This document shows positions 42,247-55,900 of a stretch of 64,000 bases of DNA, in pieces. This stretch comes from Escarpia spicata (taxonomy: Eukaryota; Annelida; Polychaeta; Sabellida; Siboglinidae). Within the stretch, counting starts at the first letter, position 1. Each line of letters opens with the position of its first letter. Location of the stretch: contig OZ023218.1 of assembly GCA_963995525.1 (NCBI GenBank), forward strand, positions 48,390,741-48,454,740. The letters run 5' to 3'. Position numbers and translations under genes: made by a program. The notes under the pieces are model-generated. The model did no database searches. It was not told where the DNA came from and was given only the letters and a program-made list of their open reading frames with translations.

Positions 42247-43720
42247 GATTATTACATGGGTAAATATAGAAATGGCACAATCTTCAACAAGGTGTAATTA
42301 CACAAGGTCGTGTTCAACATCTTGGTCATTTGGTGTCATGGTATTATTATGAATGCAGCCATGTAAAACGCCCATGTGATGGGATATGGGAAGCACATTG
42401 TCTGGCAGTGTACAAAGGGAAATGAATCATGACAACACAAGATTTACATTATTTCCAAGACATGGTGAGCTGTGCGGTATGAATGATGCAGTGAATGAAG
42501 GGTCAGCAGAGCCACCCTGTGGATCTGTCCAAGGCTCAGTTAGGACTCACGCTCTGATTCTAGTTGAAAAACAACAAGAAACCTAGAGTGACCATAGATG
42601 ATACAGCAAAGGAACATGCATATGAAATGCTGGACATTCACAGAGAAACCAGCAACTCAACAATCTCGGAAATCAGCCACAAAGGTCAGGAAAAACACAT
42701 GAAAAGATTAATGTTGTGAACTTTGTTGCAGTGAAATATGTTAAAGATGTACGTAGGGTCGGTAGGGAAGATCACTTTGAGCCAGGGTAACCAAGGCTGG
42801 TGTTACTCCTTTGCTTTATTTGTGGCTTGCCATAACGAACCTGGTATTAAGTCGCATATGCCTATTTTTTATTCTGCACCTGACCGTTATGTTCCATAAA
42901 TTTTGGAATTTTTGGTGAAATGCAGGTAATAGTCTCAACTTCCAATGTCCGATTTATTTTCCTTGACAAATAATCAAAAACTAATTAAAAATACTAAATG
43001 TATGGTTGCATCTTGCATTGATCTTTGCATATAGCCCAGTTTTATTTGTTTTCTCACAAAATTTTACTTTTTAAAAAGCAATAAATCAAAAACTACTGAA
43101 GTTATTTAAACAAATAAGGTACCAATCATTTTAAACCTAACAATCAGTGGAATCCAAACGTTTACAAAACTCAATTTCACAAGTCAACCCACTTTGTTGT
43201 TGCATGTCACATTTATTGTTCGAAACCAGAATCTGTTCTAAGGATATATTGGCCACATTTATCCCAGCTACTTGTAATAATAAGTCTTTAATGCATGAAC
43301 AGCCAGACAATGATCGAGAAATGGGCACCCACTGTCAATGTCACTGTTTATGTTGGCTGAAACAATGTTGCACGAGAGCCTTCACACTTTGCAACAATTT
43401 GTCTTGGTCTTGCACTTTTAACAAATATATCATACGTCATAAATCCACCAAATAAACGAACACCATGGTATGTGAATGCAATCCCCCACTGTATCTCAGC
43501 AATAAATAACATTAAAACATCTACATTGATGTAAGGCAGATAGGACAGTGTTCTGGTGCAGATGTGGCCGTGAAAATGTAATTTCACTGCTTGGTAGACA
43601 AGATTTTCAAGACACTGCTGGGTGGGAGTGGACTGTGAAAGTAGTTTTATGTATTTGCAGGCTTGTACATATATCAATTTCATAGTGAATTTTTAATGAG
43701 TATTTTAAACATACACTCAC
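42247..43720. other. Non-coding region between gap and FN3 exon
   Basis: No homology recognised. Further 3' exons of the minus-strand FN3 gene could be here, but none could be identified. The minus-strand frame at 43348-43683 reads into the region just after the FN3 exon and lacks its own splice support. Confidence 0.4.
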
Positions 43721-43982
43721 TTGTGTACTGATTTGTATCGACGGGTGTCGCGGTAGTATTGTCATTGGCAGTGGTTGTTATCACAACGTGATACAATTTA
43801 CCAGCCACAAGGTTAATGATTTCATGGGAGCCAGCCACAGTGTCAGTTCCTGAATACTTTTCTACATCTTCCAATTTGATGATGAAACCTTTCAAGTCTG
43901 TCACATCAGCCTCAGCCCAAGTGACAGTGATGCTGTTGGTGTCCGCTGTCAACTGAAACGTTGCGTTGACACCACACTGGAC
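43721..43982 (-). CDS. Fibronectin type III exon
   Basis: About 87 codons. The FN3 pattern is visible: [20 protein letters not shown] with the core Trp, a [10 protein letters not shown] strand, and [11 protein letters not shown] with the core Tyr. The donor ACAA|GTGAGT is good and ends in phase 1. The acceptor is after CCCTGCAAG (43983) or six bases further in, after GTCCAG; both are in phase 0. Which FN3 family it belongs to cannot be told. Confidence 0.7.
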
Positions 43983-46900
43983 CTTGCAGGGAAAAAAACC
44001 ATATTCATGGGATAAACGAGGTAAATAATTTATTATGACATTTACAATGAATGATACAGCAACAAAGGCCAGCACTTCTCTAACAATAACAGAATTCTGT
44101 AAGGATTTTTTGAAATACATCACCATTGTCATGCACACTGATTACACAGGGTATTAACATAAACCCCTCATGGACAAAACAAGATTTAACAAGATTGCCA
44201 CCCAGAGAATTAACTATAGGTGGCAGGTGGACAAGGAAGCCCTTTGGCTTATCGAGAGTCCGACCCTTTTATCTATGTGTATCCTGCCCGTCTGAGGTAT
44301 ATGTCGATTTTATTTTTAAACATATTCACGCTACTAGCACCCACACAATCAGCAGGTAATCTGTTCCATTCATTTACAGTCCTTTGTGAAAATGAAAACT
44401 TTCTTATATCCAATCTACTCTGCTCCTCTGCTCTAGTCCTTCTATCTTTCTTAACTGAGAAAAACATATTTCTATCAATATTTTCATAACCCTTCAATAT
44501 GTTAAACACTTCTATCTGATCTCCTCTCAATCTCCTGGTCTCTAGTGTTGTTAAACCGCATTTTTTTAGGCGTATTTCGTAACTAAGATCCCTCAGATTT
44601 GGTATCATTTTAGTTGCTCTCCTCTGCACTCTTTCTAGCATATCTATGTCCTTCCTGCGATATTGCCTCCACGCTTGAATACAATATTCTAAATGAGGCC
44701 TAACTATTGTTTTGTACAGCGGTATTATTAGCTCTTTTTCCTTATACGTTATGTTTCGCCTAATTAATCCAAGGATTTGATTTCCCTTTGAAGCTGCAAT
44801 TCTGCACTGCTCTGAAATCTTCATATCAGCACTAATGGTTAACCATAAGTCCTTTTCTTTTACAGTAGTACTTAGTACAGTACCCCCCATTGTATATTCT
44901 ACTTCTTCTTTCCCATGACCTGTGTGGAGGCATTTACATTTCCCAAAATTGAACAGCATTTGCCACTTTTCAGACCATTTGATCAACCTGTCAAGATCAT
45001 CTTGTAAATGCTGTCTATCTCCATCACTTTTAATCGTTCTAAACACTTTTGTATCATCCGCAAATTTCAACACCTTGCTTGTTATTTCATCATCCAAATC
45101 GTTGATATATATTAAGAATAATATAGGACCTAATACTGATCCCTGTGGTAAGGAAAACCACCAGTCATAACCCCTCTGAAACAAAAATCCTCACAGGGAG
45201 AACTCCGAATCAATTTATCTGACCAATAAATACGATACATATACAACAAATAACGTAAGTATTAGATAAGGTCGGGAGACTCCCATTAAAATAAATAATA
45301 TCGCTAGCACAGGAGCCACCTCATAAATATAAGGCAAAACCACTCAACAACATAACCCCCTCATAAACAAATCCCCGTACAGGTCATAGTCAATATAATT
45401 TTCAGTTTGGTCATTAGGAAATATATACACACAGAAAATGCTGTGCTTTTTTCCTGTGACTTTATTAATGCCAACCATTATTTTGAGTTTATAAGTAGTG
45501 CAATAAAAATTAATGTCTTTTATTCGTAACACTAAAGTTCAATTCTCTTCATACATTCTTCTCACAGACATATTGGTAAGTACTCCATGTTTTGCTAAGA
45601 CAAGCGTAATAAAACATGTACACCAGCAACCAATGTCTTGCTAAATATTTTAACAACACAAATATTGGTAATATACAGTATGGATATAAAAGTATAGGGC
45701 GATTCCATGGTATTTGTACAATGAAGAATTAATTTGGATTTTCAGTATTTTGGTTAGTTAAGATATGTTATACAGATGTATATTGTTAAATCAATGAAGT
45801 TTCAGGAATTTCAATTTTCACGGGAAATAAATCAACAAAACATTTCAATGTTTGCATCTACTTATATAAAATACAAAAACAATCATTGCGGCTGGGACAA
45901 CCAGTGTTTGGCAATATCTTCTTAAAAGGAAACTTACTGAAAAAATATTTAGAGAACACATTCCTAACATGGAGGAGACAAGAATACCAGAAACGTTTTT
46001 ATGCACCTTTATTATTAATTATTTAAATATGATTCATTACTGGCTTACTGTCTTCGCTGCCAGAGGGCATAATGGGTGGTAAGTAAGTAAGTATTAAGGA
46101 ACTGGCTTGTCCAATCCACAACACTTCAACAAGCTTAAATAACTTTTATCCTGAAGTAAGCAAATATATGTAGCAGATTTTTTGGTATTCTCTTCCTTGG
46201 TGTATTGCGGCTTCAAACAATGCAAAAAGAAATTAAAAATGTCAATACTTTTAAGATATTAGCAGTTTAAAATTGTCTCATCTACAATGTTTTTTATTTA
46301 ATGTTTTTAAATTGTAATCCATTGTACATATGTCATTACTTGTTGTATGATTGATGTAAATGATGCATCGAAAATAGTGCATACTAGGCATGTTACAGAG
46401 TGAAAATAAAATTATCAATCACTTATGTGAATATACTCATACTTTTACTCAGATTGCACATAGATAGATACAGAAAGATATTGACAACATATTCACTTTC
46501 CAATCATTGGCATGTATTCCCTGGTTGTTGCCATTTCTGCCCTGGGCATGATGAAAATACTGTTGTGCCCGGCAGAAAACCAACCCTATAGCTACCTGTT
46601 TTTTTGTTTATTTAAAGTTTAAGCAGTGAAACATTGTGTACCTATGCAAAACTCAATATACAGCCTGTCGGAATATAAAAGGGAGAATGTTCCCTGTGTG
46701 AATACTGTATGAATGGACACATGTATAGTCAAAATAAATGAGTATAATTTCATAAAAGCAATCAATAATTTAAATAATTCTGATGGTTGTTAATACACAA
46801 AATTACCGGGTAGCAAGCATGTTCAAATTACCTAACTACATTTGGAATATATATATATTGGAACCTCACTATTAAGGTCACTCTTGGGATTGGACAAAAG

Positions 46901-49900
46901 TGGTCTAATTAACAAGGTGACATTATCAGTGGGACAAATTTCCTAATAATGTTTATTTTACTGTATGTGAAATATATCTGGGACTATCCTAGGAGGTGGC
47001 TGCATTGCCGAAGTGACCATAAAGCGAGGTTCGACTGTAATGTGTATATATAATAAAAACAATTGTTTTGTATTTTAACTTTTGGTTGGTCAAATGGATT
47101 TTGAATACTTTCAAAATTAAAGTGTCATTAAAATACCAGAGATATTGGGGTTAATTCCTTTCTGGAATTCCACTCCAGAATTGATATTCACTTTCAAATC
47201 GGGACAGAATTGTTTTTTGAAAGTCAGTACTACACATGGACGAATTGGAATTTTGGGGAAATGAAACTGATTTATGAACAGCAGGTATGGGATAATCAAC
47301 TCAACTTATTAGAGTGACGTCTAATGAACAACAGTGACTTTTAATCATATATCTGAGTAGATGTGATTACAAATGCAGATCTATTAAATATACTGGTTCA
47401 CTCGGTTTCTGCTGTATGCAATCATTATATGCAGTTTTCATCAACAATCAGGGCTGTGTCAAATTATGTAATTGTATTTGTAATTTATTACAGACAAATG
47501 CTGTAATTGTAATTGATTCTGGTTTGGAAAATATCACGTAACTGTAATTAATTATTTGTTGTTGTTTGAAACAATTACATCAATTACAATCTATTACACT
47601 TTTTCTGACATCACACACTTTATACAAAAAACTATTAATAAACAGTTGTCCCACAGATTGTTTTCAATCTACAAAATAATAAACAATACACAATACCAAA
47701 GTTGTCATCTCAATGTGTCATTCACCTAACAGTGCTAATTAATTAAGAAGCCATGAAACTGGCAGTGTCCAAGACTACTGTTTGCTCAGAGGGTGGATTA
47801 GCATCTGTCAGTGACTGTCACTATCCCAGGGTCAATATCCCCCATTGTTCTTGAGGCAGCAAGGTGCTACTGCAAGCTGTCTAAACTGGCTGTCTGGGTC
47901 AATGTACTTTCTCAGAAGAAGATTTTAACAGTTCTTAGCAGTTAGAGCTTTTCTGAACAAGAAAGTTTTTTTATGGATTTTCTGGCTTGTATAATTACTT
48001 GCAATTGTGGTTATTAACTAGAGATTTCTGACTGGAACAGTAAGCCCCTTGAAGTGAAGCCTCTATATAAAACTACCTTTGTACCTCATTTACTGACTTT
48101 TAAGTGTTATAAATTTAATTCAATTTGAGACCATTTGTTTTAAAATTAATTAGACTTCATGGTTGACCCATTTGACCTTACTTACCCATGCATACCATTT
48201 CATTTATATAAATATACTGTTTTGGTAGGTCCCATTAACCTGTAATTGAAAACTTATTGGTGCAATTGTAACTGATCTGAAAATTGTAGAAGTGTAATTG
48301 AAATGACAAATGAAAAGTAACTGTAATTTTTGATTTTGTGTAATTGGATTTTTCATTTTAGAAATCATTCTGCAATGTACCAATGTTATTAATCAGATCC
48401 ACTTATTTCATCAATTGAATGCAAACAAAGTATCAAATAGGTTGTTTTTAGTGAAATACTTACAATATTTGTAAGATGATATCACTTAATGCGCCAAACA
48501 AAAGCACGCAGTTTCACACCGTGGGCTGTTCGATAACTTTCCTGTGCAGGCTGTGGTGATTAGTGTGATTGGTTGCTTACACTTCCGTCTGATAAATTGA
48601 AATATTACAGATGTTTACATCACCAACACTAATATGTCATGTGATATGTGTTCGCCATCAAAATATTCCTCAAAAACCTGTTTGCCTCGTTTTAATAAGA
48701 GAAAAATAACCTATTGTTGCAAGTTTGTAGACATTCGTTAGGTGTTCGTGCGCATGCGTCAGGTGCAGTCGTATCTAGATAAGAACTCTGTCTATTTGTT
48801 TTACGCCACTTTACTGAACTTTGTAAACATGACAAACAATAAAGAAACATGTTCAAACTGGTACGTTGTTGTGTTCGCCATTTGCAATACAGTCTGTGCG
48901 CAAGTGCGAGTCATAGTCACATAGGGAGCATTTAGTATATCATTGTTCATATTGTTCTATCTCCCCCCAAGTCTTCATCACTTATTTTAGACTGTAAATA
49001 ATAGTCTATAGTGAGGGAGACTGTATCTTAGGTTTCATAGTCTGCCAGCCATTTCGGTGGTTTGATGTTACGGCCATATCGTGAGACGCGTGTTGGCGTG
49101 GTAGGGGTAGGAATGTTCTCGAGTGTTGGAGCGACATCTGTTGACGCCGTTGGAGCCACTGCCGGTGATATAGTTTTCTTGGGGCTCTCCACATTGTCCT
49201 TCCATCTTTCAGGAGTTGCGGTGGTGTGTTGTGTGATGTGTGTGGGTTCCTTCTGTCGTCGAGGTTGAGGTTGTGAAGTGCGATGTGATGCATGATGCTG
49301 AAGGTCCTCATCAATGGTAAGACGTGGTGTAGCAATGCGTACTGGCGCGTATTTCCTCAGGAATTTCCTGTTCCGGATTGTTACTCTCCCAGATCCGTCG
49401 ACTCGGATTACATATTGGTCGAATTGACGTACTTCGATGACTTGGCCCGTTTTGTCCCACTTCGTGGGGTGAGGGCCATTTTGATTTTGTATTCTCACGA
49501 AGTCGCCGATGACGAGGGGTGGTAGTCGTTTCGTATGTTCTGACCAGTGTTCAGCGGCTTTCATGAGTCTGTTTCTCAGGGCCTCTTCTCGAGCAACGAG
49601 TGTCTCTCGCCAGGTCTCGTGTGGTTTGTACCTACCGGGTAGTATAGGTATGAAGTCCTTGATCGGTCGTCCGAATACACACATCGCTGGGGATAGCTTT
49701 GTATCTGGGTCAGGTGTGTTCCGATATTGAAGAATCGCGCGTTGGACCCCATCTGTATCGAGTTCACCATTGGTACCAGTGTTGTTGGTAATGAGGCGTT
49801 TGACGGTCTTCACACCGATTTCAGCTCTGCAATTGCTATGCGGGAATGCAACTGATGAAAGTCGGTGGTGTACGCCCCAGGTGTTGAGGAAGATGCGGGT

Positions 49901-52900
49901 CGTTGTTGAAGTAAATTCCGGGCCGCCGTCTGATGCTAGTTCATCTGGGATTCCGTAGGTCACGAAAGAGCGGCGCAGGCTGTCAATTAGACCATCTGCA
50001 CCGCCTGTGGTCCTTTCAATGATAGGCCAGTTTGAGTACCTGTCAACTATGACCAGGTAGCTGATGCCTTTATAGGTGAAAAAGTCTGAGCAGACGCATT
50101 GAAACGGGTAAACCGGCAACACTGGGGTTGTTGGTGGAGCGCTGGGCTGCGATGGCGCCATTCTGTTACAGTCGCTACAGTTTGTGCGGACAGCAGCCAT
50201 GGCTGGGGTTATCCCGGGCCAGAACACGGATGATTCGGCCCTCGCCGTCATGGAAGATATTCCTTGGTGTGCGGAGTGGAGTGCCGATAGGACGTCCTCT
50301 CGGAGGCTCGGCGGTATAACAATCCGGTCCTTGTAGATGACTACACCGTCTATTGTGTGAAGGTGCTCACGAAATTGGTGGTAGGCACGGAGTGGTACAG
50401 GTAGTTCGTGGCGGAACTTCGGCATGCCGTTTTCGATGATGGACATGAGTAGGTGCATGTTCTCATCACTAGCCGTTTCTTGTCTTGTACGGTCCCATGT
50501 GATCGATTGAAGAGACTCGAGTGCGTAGGTCGCCGCATTCCTGACTGCATCATCTATGTTCTCGTGATCTATGGTGTCCTCGTTCGTGCGGATGCCTTCT
50601 AGGAATGCATGTTGGATCATCATGGTTGAAGGCAGGTTCGATGGATCATCATCATCGGGTGTGAGTCATCTTGGAGGTGTAGTTTGTCTGGATGAGGGGT
50701 ACCCGATGGATGCCGAGACATGGCATCTGCTGCTTTGTTTTGTACTCAAAGGATGTGTACGATGCGAAACCTGTATCTGAGTGTTTTCTCTTTGAGGTTT
50801 CTCAGGCGTGCATTTGGTATTTCATCCAGTGACCGATCACCGAGTATGTTAAGGAGTGGTTTGTGATCCACTGCCACGATGAGGTCTGCACATCCGAGGA
50901 CAAAGAATCTTGCCTTATCGAGAGCGTCGGCCACAGACAGAGCTTCGCCTTCGATGGGGGCATATCTAGATTCGGCCGGGTGGGTGAAGCGGCTTCCGAC
51001 AAGAGTGATTCTCCATCCATCCGGGCACAGAATGGCATGCTCTTAGTGCAAGTGCAATGTTTTTGTAACAACCAGAAACCGATCCCATCCTTGGACCAAT
51101 CTGTGGCAAGGCAAGTCGGCTTATCCTTGTCAAAGATTGTGACACCTTTCTCTATCTCATTAGTGATAATGTATTTGGATTCCTTGAAGAGTTTGTCTAG
51201 TTGGTCGTCCCACACAAATGGGTTATCGGGTTTCAGCAGGTGTCGGAAGGGCTGCATCCGGTCTGCCATGCTGAATGTATACGCCACTTGGTTGACGAGC
51301 CCGAACCAGGATCGAACGTCTGTAATGTTTCTGGGGGTGGGGAAGTCGCGAATGGCTTGTAGGTATTTTCCGCAAGGGCGCACACTGTCCAGGGAGATCA
51401 CAAACCCTGCGAATTCTACTTCTGGTTTACAGAACGTGAACTTGTCTGGGTTCAATGTTATGCCATTTTTGCCACAAACATCTAGCCAGTGGATGGCCTG
51501 GAAGAAGCTTTCCTCCATCGTGTCTGCCCACAGAAGTGTGTCGTCTATGCATTTTGTCTTCTGGGGGATGTCGGCTACGATTTCATCATTTCGTCTTGAC
51601 TATCCGTCACCAGAGGCGATGTACCCCTGTGGAGTTACACAGTATCTATATCGGCCCCATGGCGTTATGAATGTCGTCAGGTGGCGATCGTCCGGGTGAA
51701 GTGGCACGCTGTGGTAACCATTCCAGGCATCGAATACCGTTTTGAGTTTGGCCTGTGGGACGGAGCGGGCTTGGTGGAATGGTGATTGAGTGTGGTGTGT
51801 CTCACGTGTCGCGTGGGTGTTCAGTGGTTGGAAGTCCACCGTGCGGCGGGGCTTGCCCGTCTTCTTTGCACAAACTACCATTCTGTGACACCAAGTGACC
51901 GGTGTGCCGACTGGGACTGGCTCGATTACCCCTAACCTCACATCCTGGTCTAGTCCCGCTTTGACGTCCTTCTGCCAGTGGAGTGGTACGGGGATGGGGT
52001 TGTGCGAGGCCACTGGTTCAGCATCTGGGTCCACCATGAGCCTCATTGGGGAGCATTTCATCATGGGGAGGGGCTGATGGTCACATGTATTGAACGTACT
52101 CGCCTTATAGTGGTCGATCAAGTACGTCTGTAGTTTCTCTCGGTTGGATTCGGTCGCGGGGAAGGGTAGTTTCGTTGGTGGAGGTGGTGGTAGTTGTCGC
52201 TTTGGACAGTCACAGGTAGTAGAGATGCCAATAGTATGGGCATGGTGAGTCTCTCCGATTGTTGGGAACGTTTTAGAGAGCATGCCAAGGGCCACGCATG
52301 CTTCACGGCTGAGGAACATCTTGTCAGAGCTGTCAGTTACGTATACGACCTGTCGTGTCTCTAGTCTGTTTTGGTCCTTGTCTCTGCCAGAGAACCGAAG
52401 TATGGCTGCTCCGAGGATTCTGATGTCCTTGTTATTCGCGGCGTGCATCTTCATAGAGACGGGGATGAGATTTTCACGTGCTAGGCCGAGGCGGTTGATT
52501 GCCCCGATTCCAATGAGGCAACTTTGGCAGCCTGTGTCGGCCATGGCGGATAAGGATAGGGGTCGAGTACGGATTTTCAGTTCAAAACCCAGATCCTTGT
52601 AGTCCTCCTCAACCGCACACATGTCTAGTTTGATGAATGGTTGAGGTTGTGAGGCTTGTTGCGTCCACCTGTCACAGATGTTGTTATAGAGGTGATGGTC
52701 AAGGATTATGGAACGCCTCCCGCGCTCATGACCAATCTCTGTAGCAGCACATACTGCATCGAATACCGCGCCTTCACACTCACCCGAATCAGTCCTTTGG
52801 GGCTTAGCCTTCGATCTCTCCTTGTTGCGACATACTTTTTCCAGGTGATGTTGCAACTTGCAGTACTGGCATGTATGATTGTAGGCGGGGCACTCGGTTT

Positions 52901-55900
52901 TTCTGATGCGGAGCGGAGCACTTCTACCATGGCCCTTTTCACCACAGTAGCCGCATAGGCCTAAGTCAGTCATCCTATTTCGGACATCCTGTTGTTTTCC
53001 TCGACGGTATGTGCTACTCACCGATCCTGCACCTTGCGAGTTCAGCAGTCTGGATGCTGAGCGCTTGCCAGATTCTTTGGCCTCCACGAATTTTAGCACT
53101 TCTTCGAGAGTCATATCCTGATTCTGATCCCCGAGTACATCGAGTTGTATTTCTTGATCAGCTATGCCTCGGGAGAGTACATCTCGAAGTATGGCATCCG
53201 TATAGTTGATGTCGGCTGCGCATGAGGGACACTGTGTGACATAATTGCATATGCCCGCTTGGCCTTTTATTCTGGCTCCAAATGATCGGATAGCCTCGTC
53301 ACGATCTTGTCGCATGTTGTGCAGCTCTGCACGGGCAACCATGGTATTCTCCCTGCGCACCGCCAGCATCTTTATGGCCGTCAAAACATCTTGCTCTGAC
53401 TTACTGGATAGGCTGCCCCCAGCCGCACGTATGAGGTCTTTTCGGAGCTCGTCACTACAGCATTCCAGCAGTTGGACCACTACATCTCCATCCGTGAGCT
53501 TGGTGCCCCTGCGATACTCGTCCCATCGGGTCTCGAAATATGCCCCTCCTCGTTAGATCCGGCCGATGATATAGTTGGTCGTTTTAGTTTCTCTGCTCGA
53601 GTAGCCTGGGTAGTGGCGGCGTGAGTAGAACCTGCATGCGAACTGGCGTGAAGGTTGAGGAGGGCAGCGATGATGGCGCCATCTTCAGCTTCTGCTGTCT
53701 CGAATTCACAACCCACGATATGACACTTCATCTTCATTTTGAACGATTGTATTGTCCAATTGGCGGTGTGGTAGGCCTATCGTCGTTTGGCGTTTCCGGC
53801 TCAAATAGTCCTAGTGCACGCACACGCTTCCAATGTCAGTGGTGTACAATTAACGTCACGATGTTTCTTTATAGATAAGAACTCTGTCTATTTGTTTTAC
53901 GCCACTTTACTGAACTTTGTAAACATGACAAACAATAAAGAAACATGTTCAAAATGGTACGTTGTTGTGTTCGCCATTTGCAATACAGTCTGTGCGCAAG
54001 TGCGAGTCATAGTCACATAGGGAGCATTTAGTATATCATTGTTCATATTGTTCTAGTATCTTTTACAGGTTCTTGTGTTTATCATTAACGTCACAAATTT
54101 TAAAAGCTTTTATCAATTTAAACTTACAGATGTTCACTAGTATCACTATTAGAATATAATCTTGTAATAACACTTCCAATCAAACTCCCCTAAACTACGT
54201 TTTGCCAAATTAGCTTGCTTAGAAACCGGCTCCGAATATAGATCAAGATGGTGCGGGTGTAAACAATAAGCACTAAAAGCGCGCGTAACTCAAATCCCCC
54301 AAACACAACTCAGATAACAGCGCATTTCTTCAAAATTTAATATAATATGAACTAAACAGATATTGATTACATTAAACTAACTCCAATTATATACAACCTA
54401 GCTTAAAACATACATACACAGCTTTAGATTAAAACACCATTTTCTTTATCATCTTATCCATCTATCTTCCACCCTCTGAACTAACAGGCCAATCTTCGGG
54501 TGTGTCATTGTCGGGACACTGACACCCCTGTGTTTTTCAAATACCCAGAGGTTCTGAGTCGGCCCAATAACATTATCATCTGACTGTTTGTGTTGTTTGC
54601 ACAAGCACTCAAACCCTGCACGTGCACATTATTTTCTTTATAATTCATAGTTTATATTTTTAGTTTATAAAGGCAAGTTTTTACAAGCAAATATTTTTAA
54701 GCGCATTAAATTACAGCACTACATTAAAATTGATACCTATTAAAAATCTAGTTAGAACGCTCCATTTGCTTAGTGAGCATAAACATTATAAAATTCTCCT
54801 AAATCTCAACATGACAACTCTGTTACTGCTACTCGGGATTTTTGCCGTACTCACAGCCCCAAACAAGAGTTACAGCTCCAATACAGATATTATCCAATAC
54901 GATACTATTAACGTCAGCAACACGTTACATTTCAACGAAAGTGTCGGCAAGTGGAGTATAGCTCTCTATATAATCTCTAAACAGAAATCCCGTTTCTGTC
55001 CCCAAATCATGAAATTCAAAGCCAACCATTATCATATGTTACTGATCATACGTCTCGCTGGCCAAATCGAAACAAACCCTGGACCAGTTAGTCTCCATAG
55101 TTGTACTGAATCTTTATATCCTTGTGGAGTATGCAGAGATGAAGTAAAGGAAGATGACAATCCTGTGCGACAAATGCTCTGTGAACTTGATGACATTAAT
55201 GACAATTATTGTATAAATGATGAAGATAATATGCATCCGAAAACCTCAACTCCATACAAAGGTTCCTCTGGTACTCGTAACACGCCTACCATCAAAAACA
55301 AAAAACATGGCCTCAGGGCAATGATCATAAACTATAACAATATCAAAAGCGCGACTAAACAAGCAGCATTCCGTGCAACAATCTAACAACACCAACCAGA
55401 ACTCATATTGGGTTGTGAATCAAAATTAGATAGCGATATGGCTACATATGAACTACTCCCAGAAAACTACACTGTCTACCGCAAAAATCGCAATGCGAAT
55501 GGAGGAGGAGTCTTTATTGCCACCAAAGACTGCCTCATTACCTCTGATGAACCTGAATTAGACGAAAACTGTGAAATTATCTGGGCAAGCGTGCAATTCA
55601 GAGACTCTAAACCGCTATATCTGGCCAGTTATTACGACCACCAGGCAACAAAACTCAGTCACTAGACGCCTTAATCTCATCAGTAGCCAAGACTATCAAT
55701 AAAAACCCACGCCAGCACCCAAACTCAATAATAGGAGGGAGGGGACTTCACTCTACAGATATGAACTGGACTGACCGGTTGACAACAAATACTAACACTA
55801 AAGCAATGCACGAGAAATTCATTGACTTCTTACTTGATAACTCGCTTTCACGACTAGTTACCAGCACCACAAGACCTGTCTCAAATAGCATCCTGGACCT

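Larger units (their letters stand above)
48776..54055 (-). mobile_element. Gypsy-type LTR retrotransposon 1, full length, coding frames broken
   Basis: LTRs of 184 bp at 48776-48959 and 53872-54055 differ at one base. The 5-bp target duplication GTATC is at 48771-48775 and 54056-54060. LTR ends are TAG...CTA instead of the usual TG...CA. Gene order on the minus strand is Gag, protease, RT, RNase H, integrase, with Gag and Pol in one reading frame. There is a frameshift in Gag (near 53545), a nonsense codon in RT (51600-51602), further frame changes near 51030 and 50650 and a stop near 50755. No tRNA primer site starting TGG was found next to the 5' LTR. Sense to the putative host gene. Confidence 0.95.

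Noticed and set aside
50863..51699. 278-codon plus-strand frame
   Set aside because: Antisense shadow of Gypsy 1 pol; the minus strand carries the conserved RT and RNase H motifs.
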